A DNA stretch of 48,187 nt from Bacteroidales bacterium (GCA_016928305.1 JAFGKY010000143.1:1-48187), one strand, 5' to 3'. Counted from the first letter of the stretch, positions 38,436 through 48,114 are shown. Notes: a model not told the origin generated them from the letters alone. A program made the numbers and translations.

Positions 38436-39704
38436 ATGTCCAAAAAGAAATTATCCTACAGAACCAGTGGCAAAAAAAAACTGTTTCTGCTACTGGTGCT
38501 TTCGCTGCATATCATCGTCCTCTCAGGTCAGGATGCTTCATTGCAACCCAAAACAATTGCCTTTTTTGACAGCCTGGATAATCGTATAACTGTTCTCCAG
38601 AACCAAATTCCCCGGTTAAAACAAACTCATGATATCTCTTTTTTTCATATTCAACGTGAACTTGATCATTCATTGTTCATTAAAGCGTATGAGCAATATG
38701 TAGTGGATGAGGACCTGTTCAGGGCAAAAGACCTTGTAGAATCGCGGCTTGAACGGGCCAGGTTAAGAAAAGACAAATTTAGTATTGATTTTTATAACAG
38801 CTATAAAGATAAGGTCTATACCCAGATTAAGTTCCAGCGTATGCATTACCAGGAATTATTTGAAAAAGAAAAGAACTTCCGGAAAGAATTTTTTTCCATA
38901 ACAAAGGATGAAACAATTGAAGCCTATCAGCGTGCACTGCGAATGACCGATCTTGCCTTGAAATATGCTGAAGAGAACAATCTTACCGAAACAGCCAAAG
39001 GTTTGAATAATTATAGAAGGTATGCCGAAGCAAGAATTTTTGATTTGCAATCGTCGTACGATCTGAATGAAATTACGAAGAGTCAGAAAGATTTTGAGAA
39101 AGTGTTCATACCATTGATTGAAAGCGATAGTATCCGTTCCGTTAAAGAAGCAGAAAAACTCATTGATTACTGTATTCAATACTCTCATTTCGTGAATACA
39201 CCCCTGACCGATGAATACCTGGATCAGCAAAAGCTCGCTATAGCATCTGCCCTTTCCGACCTGCTTGACAAACAAGGTTCCTCTTCCAATCTCAGCTCGT
39301 TAACCAGTCAGGCTGTTCGGGGTCGGCTCGACAGCCTTAATCCGCGAGGCGTTTACAAATGGCACGAATATGTGATCGTAATTAGTGAATTTACTCCTTC
39401 ATCAGGTTTTGAAAATGTAAGGAAGGGAGAAGCTATTATCAATGCCGATAACGTAATCGCTTCCTACCTGAAAAAAAATAAACTCTGCAAGTCAACCGAT
39501 AATCTTAAATTCGGTTATGCATATATTATTCCCTATAAGTCCAGTAACAAATCTTCCAGTTTTTTATACCATCCGGGTTTGCAAAAGTGGCAGTATATTG
39601 CATGTTACACACTCATCAACAGCCCAGGTTTTACACGTGAAGTAAGCCGTTATATGCCACCCATAGTCTTTAAGGAAGAAGATCAGCTGATGGCAGAACC
39701 ATAG
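38436..39704 (+). CDS. Exported helical protein of unknown function
   Basis: I do not recognise this protein. A signal peptide is likely (KKKLFLLLVLSLHIIVLSGQ), and most of the mature chain is predicted helical and charged, with coiled-coil-like stretches (about 100-190). The C-terminal part (about 300-400) looks more globular. I start it at the ATG 38436 so that the signal is close to the N-terminus; an ATG at 38394 is also in frame. It is 75 bp upstream of the sigma factor gene and in the same direction, but a TAAATTTG box lies in the gap, so co-transcription is uncertain. Confidence 0.8.
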   Translation: MSKKKLSYRTSGKKKLFLLLVLSLHIIVLSGQDASLQPKTIAFFDSLDNRITVLQNQIPRLKQTHDISFFHIQRELDHSLFIKAYEQYVVDEDLFRAKDLVESRLERARLRKDKFSIDFYNSYKDKVYTQIKFQRMHYQELFEKEKNFRKEFFSITKDETIEAYQRALRMTDLALKYAEENNLTETAKGLNNYRRYAEARIFDLQSSYDLNEITKSQKDFEKVFIPLIESDSIRSVKEAEKLIDYCIQYSHFVNTPLTDEYLDQQKLAIASALSDLLDKQGSSSNLSSLTSQAVRGRLDSLNPRGVYKWHEYVIVISEFTPSSGFENVRKGEAIINADNVIASYLKKNKLCKSTDNLKFGYAYIIPYKSSNKSSSFLYHPGLQKWQYIACYTLINSPGFTREVSRYMPPIVFKEEDQLMAEP

Positions 39705-39751
39705 ACCTGCAGAATATTTTTCAGAATACAAGGTAAATAAATAATTCATTT

Positions 39752-39759
39752 TAAATTTG
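39752..39759 (+). promoter_or_regulatory. Candidate -7 box of the sigma factor gene
   Basis: TAAATTTG lies 20 bp before the proposed TTG start of the sigma factor gene. The -33 element is weak. If used, the transcript would start near 39766 with a leader of about 15 nt. Confidence 0.4.
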
Positions 39760-39779
39760 TCATCATAACTCACATAGAA

Positions 39780-40337
39780 TTGAGTCTTAAATTTTCATAT
39801 GATGACAAAAGCCTGCTTGTCCAGATCAGGAAGGATAATATAAAAGCGTTTGAAATCTTATATAATAAATACACAGCAAAACTGTATTTTTTTATATTCG
39901 GTTATGTGAATTCTCATGCTGATACGGAAGAGATAGTACAGAACAGTTATCTTATGGTATGGGAACACAGGCACCATCTTGATGAATCCTGCTCACTTAA
40001 GAATTACCTGTATACGATCGCAGTTAATAAGGTTTATAACTTTTTAAAGCATCAGGCAATACAACACAATTATAAAGAATATTCGATAATGCATGACACA
40101 TTGCTGGATGATCAGACGGAGAAGGAAATACTGTATAATGATCTGAAAAAAAATATCAATCATTTGTTGCAAAGACTGCCCGAGCAACAGAAAAATATTT
40201 TCCGGATGAGCCGCATTGAAGGTTTTTCCAATAAAGAGATAGCTTCACAATTGGGTTTGTCAGTGAGAACTGTGGAGAATCAGATATACAGGGCACTGCA
40301 GACCATCCGTTTGGATCTTTCCAATACTTATACCTGA
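39780..40337 (+). CDS. ECF (FecI-type) RNA polymerase sigma factor
   Basis: The 185-residue protein has sigma region 2 (about 10-70, AFEILYNKYTAKLYFFIFGY...EEIVQNSYLMVWE) and region 4 (about 125-175, LPEQQKNIFRMSRIEGFSNKEIASQLGLSVRTVENQ). It directs RNA polymerase to target promoters when released by its anti-sigma factor, encoded next. The frame has no ATG before the conserved region, so a TTG start at 39780 is proposed. The gene order sigma, FecR, STN-SusC, SusD is the trans-envelope signalling arrangement seen in many Bacteroidota glycan loci, with the SusC transporter as sensor. Confidence 0.93.
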   Translation: MSLKFSYDDKSLLVQIRKDNIKAFEILYNKYTAKLYFFIFGYVNSHADTEEIVQNSYLMVWEHRHHLDESCSLKNYLYTIAVNKVYNFLKHQAIQHNYKEYSIMHDTLLDDQTEKEILYNDLKKNINHLLQRLPEQQKNIFRMSRIEGFSNKEIASQLGLSVRTVENQIYRALQTIRLDLSNTYT

Positions 40338-40480
40338 TCTGCCAGCCTGTAATACCATTCATTTATGGCTTTTTCATTTATTCTTACGCCTTAGATAATA
40401 CGACTACTTTATAAATTTTTTTTCGGATTGTGAGTAGTTTTATAATCTGGATTGTACAATATAATTAGAACCAATTATGT

Positions 40481-40504
40481 CCGCCTTAGCCATAGCGAAG
40501 GCGG
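40481..40504. repeat. Short hairpin repeat upstream of the FecR gene
   Basis: CCGCCTT (40481-40487) pairs with AAGGCGG (40498-40504) around a 10-nt loop. It lies in the 274-bp gap between sigma and anti-sigma genes, followed by low-complexity GTGGACTGTTGACTGTGGACT text (40560-40581). An in-frame ATG upstream at 40477 would translate through both, which is unlikely. Confidence 0.55.
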
Positions 40505-40611
40505 GGAACCGGGACAACAGACAAAGAGACAAAAACTTAATATCTTTTACGGATCTACTGTGGACTGTTGACTGTGGACTGTATGCTGGAACTTATAGAA
40601 CTTATATACAA

Positions 40612-41754
40612 ATGGACCAGACAAAAATTAAGCAGATACTGGATGAATATAAAAAAAGTGGACTTTCTGACAAAGATGCATCATATCTGTTGCAGCAACT
40701 TGAGAATTGTGATAACGAGAATGCCCTGAGGGAATTCCTGTACAACGAGCTCAACACCACTGCTGTCAGTAAAGCTCAGGCTGATACTATTAATTTTCAT
40801 GCGCTGTTTAAGCGGATCAGGCATAAAATGGTATCTAAAGAAAAGGGGGTGGTTACCAGCTATATAAGATCTCAAATAATTGGTTTCCGGTTTGCACGCA
40901 TTGCAGCTGTTTTGTTAATTGCTTTTGTAACCGGAGCCTTGGTGTCCTATCTTTATTTAACGCGCCTCGCAAAAATATCCGAATCATATTTTGAAATTAC
41001 CACGCCCATGGCATCCACATCAAAAGTTATGTTGCCCGACGGAACGGAAGTGATCGTTAATGCCGGCAGCAAAATAAATTACAGCGATGCCTTTAACAAA
41101 AATGACCGCAAAGTCCATCTCGAAGGTGAAGCTTATTTCAAGGTAGCAGAGAACAGAAGGCTGCCTTTTACAGTTGAAACTTCTCATCTTGAAATTAAAG
41201 CCCTCGGTACAGAATTCAATGTAAAAGCCTATTCTGAGGAAAAGGCTATCACAGCCACTCTGGTGAAAGGTAAAATTGAGATCCGGAAAAATCAACAGGG
41301 CAGTACCGGTATGAAACCTGTATTCCTTGAATCCAATCAGAAAGCTGTATTTATAAAGGATCAGGATAAGATGGCGGTTATTACAGGCCAGGAATTGGAA
41401 GAAATAACCGATGTCGTTCCTGTACCCGTGGAAGACACCATGTATGTGATTAAAGGCGTGGATACAAAGCCTGCTGTCGTGTGGACAGAGAACAAACTGA
41501 TCATCAGCAAGGAATCAATGGCCAGCCTTGCCGTTAAACTTGAACGAAAATACGATGTCATCATCCGCTTTGCTGATGAAGACGTAAGGAATTTCAGGTT
41601 TACAGGTACATTGTTGGACGAAACCATTCAGCAGGTGCTGGATGCCATAAAACTGACCGCTCCCATCTATTACACCATGGAAGGGAAAACCATTACGCTG
41701 TATGAAAACAGGAAAATGAAAGATCAGTTCCGGCCGCATATGAAACAAAATTGA
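40612..41754 (+). CDS. FecR-family anti-sigma factor
   Basis: The protein has a cytoplasmic N-terminal part (about 1-90) expected to bind the sigma factor, one membrane helix (about 96-118, IAAVLLIAFVTGALVSYLYL), a periplasmic FecR domain (about 125-225, STSKVMLPDGTEVIVNAGS) and a C-terminal DUF4974 domain (about 300-370, LERKYDVIIRFADEDV...FTGTL) that contacts the STN domain of the partner SusC. I start it at the ATG 40612; an upstream ATG at 40477 would add 45 residues translated from hairpin and low-complexity sequence. It receives the substrate signal from the SusC encoded 39 bp downstream. Confidence 0.93.
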   Translation: MDQTKIKQILDEYKKSGLSDKDASYLLQQLENCDNENALREFLYNELNTTAVSKAQADTINFHALFKRIRHKMVSKEKGVVTSYIRSQIIGFRFARIAAVLLIAFVTGALVSYLYLTRLAKISESYFEITTPMASTSKVMLPDGTEVIVNAGSKINYSDAFNKNDRKVHLEGEAYFKVAENRRLPFTVETSHLEIKALGTEFNVKAYSEEKAITATLVKGKIEIRKNQQGSTGMKPVFLESNQKAVFIKDQDKMAVITGQELEEITDVVPVPVEDTMYVIKGVDTKPAVVWTENKLIISKESMASLAVKLERKYDVIIRFADEDVRNFRFTGTLLDETIQQVLDAIKLTAPIYYTMEGKTITLYENRKMKDQFRPHMKQN

Positions 41755-41793
41755 AATTCGTAAATTCATAAAATAAACTAACAGCCTAATTGT

Positions 41794-44700
41794 ATGAAAA
41801 GGAAACCAAGACTGCATTTTGTATGGAAAAGAATAAGGAAACGGGTTGCGGCCCTGAACGTGGCCATTTTATTATCCGTTCTTTTTTCCCTGAACGTTCT
41901 GGCTTCAGCCTATTCAACCATTACCAGGTTCACCTATGACTTTACCGGAATGACGGTACGTGAGGTATTTCAGGTACTGGAACAGCAAAGCAAATTCCGC
42001 TTCTTTTATAACGAAGATTTCAGCTACATTGATAAAACCGTAAATCTGAGTGTGAAAGATGAGAACGTGGAAACCATATTACAGAAGATTTTTGAGAATT
42101 CCGACATTACCTATAAGGTGCTGGAGAATGACCTTATTGTCCTTACGGTAAAGGCAGCAAAACAGCAGTACACGATTACCGGAAAAGTCATCGATGCATC
42201 AACCTCGGAGCCTTTGCCGGGTGTGAATGTGGTTGAAAAAGGAACAACAAACGGCACAGTAACAAGCCTGGATGGAAATTTCTCCCTTGTGGTTGAAAAC
42301 GAGAATGCCGTTCTTGTGTTTTCCTATATGGGTTATTTATCCGAAGAAGTCAGTTTAACCGGTCAGACTGTTTTGAATGTAAACCTTGTTGAAGATATAA
42401 CCGAACTTGAGGAAGTGGTCGTAATCGGATACGGATCGGTAACCAAAAGAGAATTAACGGGTGCCGTTTCTTCTGTTAAGGAAGGTGACTTTAACCCGGG
42501 AGCTGTAACGGATGTGATGGAACTTGTGCAGGGAAAGGTTGCCGGTTTGTCCATTACAAAAAGGGATGGAGGCGATCCCACCAAGGGTTATGATATCACA
42601 TTGCGGGGAGTAACAACCATCACTGGCAATACCGATCCGCTGGTTGTCATTGACGGAATACCCGGCGGCAGCCTGGATGCCATAGCACCGGACGATATTG
42701 AATCCGTTGACATTCTTAAAGACGGTTCTGCGGCTGCTATATACGGAACCCGGGGCACAAACGGTGTAATACTGGTTACCACCAAACGCGGATCAAAGGG
42801 CAGAGTCAACGTGGAATATTCAGTGCGTTTTTTTACAGAAAGAGTGCTCAACCGGATTGAAGTGTTAGACAGCTCAGAATATATGGAGATGAAACGCAGA
42901 TTCCAGGAGTCATCGGATGTAAAGAAAAGAACCAGGGCCAGGAGCATGGAGAATTTTGGCTATGATACGGACTGGTTCGACGAAATTCTTCAGACACCCT
43001 TCTGCCATAGCCATCACCTGTCCCTGGACGGAGCCACGGAGAAAACCAACTACAGGGTATCGTTCGACTTCTCCGACCAGGATGGCATATTGTTGAATTC
43101 ACACAGCCAGGAATTGCGTGTTATTACCACGTTACAGCAAAGCGCATTAAATAACATCGTTAAATTCAATGTACAACTGGGGCTTACAGATAATAAAAGC
43201 AATCCGGTTGATTACAACGCTGTACGTCAAACCATCCAGCGCAATCCTACCGAACCGGTTAAAAATCCCGACGGGAGCTTTTACGAAATACCCGGCGCAT
43301 GGCAATATGATAATCCGGTCGGTGTTCTGGAGGAACGGGTTATAGACAATGCAGGATCAAGGTTTTTTGGTAATCTTGGTATCGACGTATTTCCGTTTAA
43401 ATCACTCAAATTAAGCGTAACGGGTGGCCTTAACCGCTATCGTGCCTTAAATGGTTTTTATATGCCCAGCTATTCATATCCGATGGAAACAGCGGGGACC
43501 AAGGGAAGTGCAAACCGGTGGGCCGGTAATAATATCAGGAAAACATTCGAATCAACGCTCGAATGGAAAAAGACATTCAACCGGCACAACATTGCCCTGC
43601 TGGGCGGATATGCATACGAATATTTTGTGGAAGAAGAATTTTATGCATCCACAGGAAATTTCATTACCGATGATGTTTTGTATAATAACCTGGAACTGGG
43701 TACTTTCCTTTCCGAAGGACGGGCAGAAATGACCTCATACAAAGGAGAGAGCATTCTGTCAGGGTTTTTTCAAAGGACTTCATACAGTTATAACAATATG
43801 CTTTTCGTGTCTGCCAGTCTCCGATTGGAAGGTTCGTCAAAGTTCGGAGAAAACAATAAATGGGGATTGTTTCCTGCAGCTTCTGTTGCCTTTGATGCCT
43901 CACAGTTCTTTCAATCGTTCACCGATGTAGTTGAACTTTTAAAAATACGCGCAGGAATAGGATATACGGGTAATCAGGGTTTGGAAGAATACTACATTCC
44001 CATTGTGCGATATGGCCAGGAAGAAGGTTTTTTCTATTATAACGGTGAGCAGGTCCGGGGGTACTCTCCTATCAGCAATGCCAATCCCGATTTAAAATGG
44101 GAAACCAAAACGGAATACAATCTGGGGTTTGACTGGCTGGTACTAAATTCAAGACTTGGAGGTACAATCGATCTTTATATCCGGGATGTTCGTGATCTTC
44201 TCCTGGAATATGAAGTGCCGATGCCCCCGAATCTCTATCCACAGATGTGGGCAAATGTCGGTACCATGCGCAATGGCGGTATTGAGTTAACAGTGAATGC
44301 CAATCCTGTCAAGCGCAGCAAATTCTCATGGGATTTTAACCTGACTTTTGACTACAGGAAAAATAAAGTTATATCCCTTCAAAGCGACTATTACAAACTT
44401 GAATACAGGAACATCGGCGATGTCGGGGCACCCGGTATAAGCGCATGGACTCACCGACTTGAGGAAGGTGAACCAATAGGAAACATTCATACCTATCAGT
44501 TTGTTGATATCGACTCCCTTGGTAAATGGGTGTTTAAGGACATTGATAATAACGATACCATTGACACAAGAGATCGTACAATAGTGGGGAATGGTATTCC
44601 GGACTATTACCTGGGCTTTACCAATACATTGCGGTACTGGAATTTTGATCTTTCATTTATGCTGCGGGGTATGTTTGGCTATCAGGTCATTAATGCAAAA

Positions 44701-45069
44701 CGTATATGGCATGAGAATCCCATGTTCCTCCCCCGTAACGTAATGAAAACGGCAATGGATACTGAGTTATGGGATGATCCTGAATTCTCGAGCTATTATG
44801 TTGAGGACGCAGGATTTGTAAAAATCGACAACATTACATTGGGATATACATATCCCTTTAAAAATAACAGGTTCATACGAAGCATTCGTGCGTATGTAAC
44901 AGTGAATAATGCCTTTGTATTTACAAATTACTCGGGAACTGATCCGGAGGTATCATTCTCAGGACGTACGGATTCAGGTGACAACATAGCACTTGAACCG
45001 GGTAATGACAACCGCTTTGATTACCCGAGTGTACGCACTTTTATCATTGGTTTAAATGTTAAATTTTAA
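41794..45069 (+). CDS. SusC-family TonB-dependent transporter with STN signalling domain
   Basis: This 1091-residue outer-membrane transporter has a signal sequence (VAILLSVLFSLNVLAS region, about 24-42), an STN (secretin/TonB short N-terminal) domain (about 45-118, YDFTGMTVREVFQVLEQQS), a carboxypeptidase-regulatory-like domain (about 125-210), the signature LEEVVVIGYG, a plug and a barrel ending NVKF. The STN domain is used for signalling to FecR-type anti-sigma factors, so substrate binding should release the sigma factor encoded upstream. It pairs with the SusD encoded 12 bp downstream. The substrate is unknown because no glycan-degrading enzyme is nearby. Confidence 0.96.
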   Translation: MKRKPRLHFVWKRIRKRVAALNVAILLSVLFSLNVLASAYSTITRFTYDFTGMTVREVFQVLEQQSKFRFFYNEDFSYIDKTVNLSVKDENVETILQKIFENSDITYKVLENDLIVLTVKAAKQQYTITGKVIDASTSEPLPGVNVVEKGTTNGTVTSLDGNFSLVVENENAVLVFSYMGYLSEEVSLTGQTVLNVNLVEDITELEEVVVIGYGSVTKRELTGAVSSVKEGDFNPGAVTDVMELVQGKVAGLSITKRDGGDPTKGYDITLRGVTTITGNTDPLVVIDGIPGGSLDAIAPDDIESVDILKDGSAAAIYGTRGTNGVILVTTKRGSKGRVNVEYSVRFFTERVLNRIEVLDSSEYMEMKRRFQESSDVKKRTRARSMENFGYDTDWFDEILQTPFCHSHHLSLDGATEKTNYRVSFDFSDQDGILLNSHSQELRVITTLQQSALNNIVKFNVQLGLTDNKSNPVDYNAVRQTIQRNPTEPVKNPDGSFYEIPGAWQYDNPVGVLEERVIDNAGSRFFGNLGIDVFPFKSLKLSVTGGLNRYRALNGFYMPSYSYPMETAGTKGSANRWAGNNIRKTFESTLEWKKTFNRHNIALLGGYAYEYFVEEEFYASTGNFITDDVLYNNLELGTFLSEGRAEMTSYKGESILSGFFQRTSYSYNNMLFVSASLRLEGSSKFGENNKWGLFPAASVAFDASQFFQSFTDVVELLKIRAGIGYTGNQGLEEYYIPIVRYGQEEGFFYYNGEQVRGYSPISNANPDLKWETKTEYNLGFDWLVLNSRLGGTIDLYIRDVRDLLLEYEVPMPPNLYPQMWANVGTMRNGGIELTVNANPVKRSKFSWDFNLTFDYRKNKVISLQSDYYKLEYRNIGDVGAPGISAWTHRLEEGEPIGNIHTYQFVDIDSLGKWVFKDIDNNDTIDTRDRTIVGNGIPDYYLGFTNTLRYWNFDLSFMLRGMFGYQVINAKRIWHENPMFLPRNVMKTAMDTELWDDPEFSSYYVEDAGFVKIDNITLGYTYPFKNNRFIRSIRAYVTVNNAFVFTNYSGTDPEVSFSGRTDSGDNIALEPGNDNRFDYPSVRTFIIGLNVKF

Positions 45070-45081
45070 TTCAGGCAGGCC

Positions 45082-46638
45082 ATGAAAAAATCAATTATAG
45101 CATCTGTTGTTGTTGTTCTTACGATTATACTGTCCTGTACCGACCTTGATCCGGTGGTATATTCAGAAATAGTGAACGACAATTTCTTTAAAACGGAAGA
45201 ACAGGTTTTATCTGCCGCAGGTCCTGCTTATCAGAGCCTTAATGCTTATGTATCTCCCGAAGGCGTATGGGGATTGAATGAGTTGACCAGCGATGAAGTA
45301 TTGATACCCACGAGGGGTATTCACTGGCTTAACAATCAAATATACCAGCGCTTGCATAAGCACACCTGGATACCTACCGATTTCATTATTAACAACGCAT
45401 GGAAGGCTACATATGCCGGTGTTACCAATTGCAATCGTGTAATCTATCTATATGAGGAAATTGAGCCACAAACGGAAGCCCTTGTTTCTGTGACCAATGA
45501 ATTGAAATCATTGCGCGGACTCTACTATTTTCTGCTGATGGATTTATTTGGTGGGGTTCCACTGGTTGACAGTTTCAATGTACCTACAGGATTTGCCCCT
45601 GTCAGGAATAGCAGGGCTGAAATTTTTCAATTCATTGAGAATGAAGTAACGCAGGGTGTACCTACCCTCAACAATACCGTGAATATGACTACTTACGCAC
45701 GGTTTAACCGGTATGCAGCCTTGACCCTGCTGGCCAAGCTGTATCTGAATGCAGAAGTATATATCGGTGAATCCATGCTTGACCAGGCAATAGCAGCGTG
45801 CGATTCGGTTATTTTATCCGAAAAGTACTCATTGAACAAAGACTTTTTTGCCAATTTTGCCATCGAAAACGAGAACTCACCCGAGAACATCTTTGTGATT
45901 CCATACTCAGATATCGATGCTGTACATTGGGGTGATGCAACTTATCCGTCACGTATGTTCTGTCATCACTTGTGGACTTTGCATTTTACCGGTACACAGA
46001 CGTTTAATTGTGAACAGGGCGGATGGGATGGTATCTGTGCTCTCCCGTCGCATTATTATTCCTATGATGAAACAGATATTCGCAGGGCAATGTGGCTCAC
46101 AGGCCAGCAGTTTTCTTATACCGGAGATTCGTTATTCTGCAACCAGGAGAAAAAGGGACAACCTCTTGTTTACACGCCTGAAGTTAATTCCCTTGAGGGT
46201 GCTGCTGAAAATGAAGGGGCCCGGTTTGCGAAATACGATTATACAGGGGCACGTAACTATCAGTTGAAAAATGATTATGCTTTCTTAAGGTATGCCGATG
46301 TTTTGCTTATGAAAGCAGAGGCATTGATGCGTAAGAATGGTAGTGTGGCAACACAGGAAGCTGTTGATCTGGTGAATCAGATAAGAGCCAGAGCTTTCCC
46401 AAATGATGATACAAAGCTATATACAACCATCACATTGACAATGAGTGAATTACTGGCGGAACGGGGTCGTGAATTTTCAACCGAAGGGTGGAGAAGAAAC
46501 GACCTTATACGTTTTGGTGTATATAACGATCCTGTTGATTTCAGACCCGAAGCTGCTTCAGCAACATATAATCTGTTTCCCATACCCCAGGAACAGATTA
46601 ATGCTAATCCCAACCTGTCACAAAACTTGGGATATTAA
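45082..46638 (+). CDS. SusD/RagB-family lipoprotein of the sigma-controlled locus
   Basis: The 518-residue protein has a lipoprotein signal (lipobox ILSC, Cys19) followed by TDLDPVVYSEI and SusD-type helical repeats (FLRYADVLLMKAEALMRKNG, LAERGREFSTEGWRRNDLIRFG) and the C-terminal FPIPQEQINANPNL motif. It would bind substrate at the surface and close the SusC barrel. Sequence similarity with the first SusD (32476) is limited to family motifs, so this is not a recent tandem copy. A terminator follows the gene. Confidence 0.95.
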   Translation: MKKSIIASVVVVLTIILSCTDLDPVVYSEIVNDNFFKTEEQVLSAAGPAYQSLNAYVSPEGVWGLNELTSDEVLIPTRGIHWLNNQIYQRLHKHTWIPTDFIINNAWKATYAGVTNCNRVIYLYEEIEPQTEALVSVTNELKSLRGLYYFLLMDLFGGVPLVDSFNVPTGFAPVRNSRAEIFQFIENEVTQGVPTLNNTVNMTTYARFNRYAALTLLAKLYLNAEVYIGESMLDQAIAACDSVILSEKYSLNKDFFANFAIENENSPENIFVIPYSDIDAVHWGDATYPSRMFCHHLWTLHFTGTQTFNCEQGGWDGICALPSHYYSYDETDIRRAMWLTGQQFSYTGDSLFCNQEKKGQPLVYTPEVNSLEGAAENEGARFAKYDYTGARNYQLKNDYAFLRYADVLLMKAEALMRKNGSVATQEAVDLVNQIRARAFPNDDTKLYTTITLTMSELLAERGREFSTEGWRRNDLIRFGVYNDPVDFRPEAASATYNLFPIPQEQINANPNLSQNLGY

Positions 46639-46696
46639 CCGTACTCAAATCCCCGAGGGTATTGAAAGCAATGAACATCTCAATAGGATATACTAT

Positions 46697-46734
46697 AAAC
46701 AACCTGACAGATCTCATTGATCGTCAGGTTGTTT
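46697..46734 (+). terminator. Terminator after the second susD gene
   Basis: A perfect 12-bp stem (AAACAACCTGAC at 46697-46708, GTCAGGTTGTTT at 46723-46734) with a 14-nt loop lies 59 bp after the stop codon. Only three T close the stem, so it may be moderate in strength. Confidence 0.7.
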
Positions 46735-46785
46735 ACTGACCGTTAAAAACTCTGCTGAGTTCTTTTCGAAGTAAATGATGTAATG

Positions 46786-46793
46786 TATATTTG
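46786..46793 (+). promoter_or_regulatory. Candidate -7 box of the 204-residue lipoprotein gene
   Basis: TATATTTG matches TAnnTTTG and lies 23 bp before the ATG at 46817. It follows the terminator of the SusCD operon, so this gene probably has its own transcript. Confidence 0.5.
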
Positions 46794-46816
46794 CCTTACA
46801 TCAATCACACACAATT

Positions 46817-47431
46817 ATGTATCCTTTGAAGCCATTGTTTTTATTGTTAGTACTATTATTAACGTTGGCATGCAACAGCAACGATGATCACAATCTTTCC
46901 GGTTCGCCCGAAATAGTTATCATTGATAGCATTATCACAACAACAGCAGATGATCATGGCTTTTTTAATTTTCCGCCTCCCGCAGGTACAGGATCAAACT
47001 GGAAATCCCCGTACGATTTTTACAACGGCAGTTTCCATTACCGGTTTGAAGTCATAGAGTATCCCTCGCAGGTACCCTTCATGTTAAATCTCTGCATCTG
47101 GTCAGATATCGAGGGAAACTGGGAAAGGTGGAAAGAAACATGTTGCCCCCTGATACCTATTGACGGGAAAGGAGTTTTCACTGCAGAATCAATTCCTTCA
47201 TCCTGGTGGATTATGGATGATAAAAAAGTTGATTTTTCAAGAGTAGATGATTTTGACCACATTGGAATGGTTGTCTGGTGTGAGAATAAAAAAAACCTCA
47301 GCGACTGGACACCTGCATCGAGCAGCTGCTGGGACCAGCGGGATGCCATCCTTCCTCTCACCTTACGATTGACTGTTGTTGCCATCGCCAAGGACCATAC
47401 CTTCAGTGGGTGGGAGAAGTATATTGATTGA
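46817..47431 (+). CDS. Lipoprotein of unknown function, tryptophan-rich
   Basis: I do not recognise this 204-residue protein. It begins with a lipoprotein signal (MYPLKPLFLLLVLLLTLAC, Cys19). The mature part is rich in tryptophan and aromatic residues (NWKSPYDFYNGSFHY, IEGNWERWKETCC, SSWWIMDD) and contains five further cysteines, which suggests an extracytoplasmic beta-rich, possibly disulfide-bonded fold. Such aromatic surfaces are common in sugar-binding proteins, but that is a guess. It lies after the sigma-controlled SusCD pair, with a terminator and a separate promoter box between, so a link with that locus is not shown. Confidence 0.8.
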   Translation: MYPLKPLFLLLVLLLTLACNSNDDHNLSGSPEIVIIDSIITTTADDHGFFNFPPPAGTGSNWKSPYDFYNGSFHYRFEVIEYPSQVPFMLNLCIWSDIEGNWERWKETCCPLIPIDGKGVFTAESIPSSWWIMDDKKVDFSRVDDFDHIGMVVWCENKKNLSDWTPASSSCWDQRDAILPLTLRLTVVAIAKDHTFSGWEKYID

Positions 47432-47583
47432 TTTTTTACTATGGATGTCCATAATCTGAATACCGAATACCAATTACCAATTACTATTGACCTTTCACGA
47501 TTCATTTCCCTTTCAGTTTTTAGGAAAAGTGTAATTTTTTGATACTTCATTCGTCTTATATCAGAACCATTGATCCAAATCAG

Positions 47584-48096
47584 ATGAAAAAAGGAATGAT
47601 GCTATCAGGCATAATCGTTTTGACGACGATATTTTTATTGGGTTTCACACCGGAAAACCGGGTCAGGTCACCCAGGAAAATCATGAATACATACAGGGGT
47701 GAAAAAGGATTTGTTTCATTTTCAGTACCCATGTTTCTGATAAAACCTTTTATAAAGGAAGAAGATCAGGAAGTAAAGGATTTGCTTCGGGATATCCGGA
47801 AGATCCGTATTCTGGTATGTGAAAACGCAGCACTGAATCCTCGTGCAATCAATAACTGCATGCAGGATTTCGCCGGGTTTTTCCGTGACTCCTATTATAC
47901 AGATCTCCTGACGGTGACAGACAACGATGAAACAGTCATCATAAAAGCCATTCCGGGTAATAATTGCATGCACGATATAATACTGATCGCAAGTGATGAT
48001 CAGGAGTTTATTGTTGTACACCTGCTGGGTTCACTGGATATGGATAAGTTCAGAGAGCTTGTGAGGGATGAAAAAACGTGTTCTGCTGCAATTTAA
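47584..48096 (+). CDS. DUF4252-like exported protein
   Basis: The protein has an N-terminal hydrophobic segment (MLSGIIVLTTIFLLGFTP) and resembles the DUF4252 family of Bacteroidota: GVSFSVP-like strand GFVSFSVPMFLIKPF, then IRKIRILVCEN, a helical middle and a strand pair DNDETVIIKAIPG...EFIVVHLLGSLD. Family members are usually lipoproteins linked with ECF sigma/anti-sigma genes; function is unknown. Here there is no adjacent sigma gene in the window and no lipobox. I chose the ATG at 47584; an ATG at 47539 is in frame but would place 15 residues before the signal. Confidence 0.75.
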   Translation: MKKGMMLSGIIVLTTIFLLGFTPENRVRSPRKIMNTYRGEKGFVSFSVPMFLIKPFIKEEDQEVKDLLRDIRKIRILVCENAALNPRAINNCMQDFAGFFRDSYYTDLLTVTDNDETVIIKAIPGNNCMHDIILIASDDQEFIVVHLLGSLDMDKFRELVRDEKTCSAAI

Positions 48097-48114
48097 TCCT
48101 TTAGTCTTTGTCTT

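Noticed and set aside
40477..40611. 45-residue N-terminal extension of the FecR gene
   Set aside because: It would be translated from a hairpin and a GTGGACT-type low-complexity repeat, while a normal FecR N-terminus begins at 40612.
47038..47550. 170-codon open frame opposite the 204-residue lipoprotein gene
   Set aside because: The plus strand has a clear lipoprotein signal and promoter box; the minus frame shows neither.
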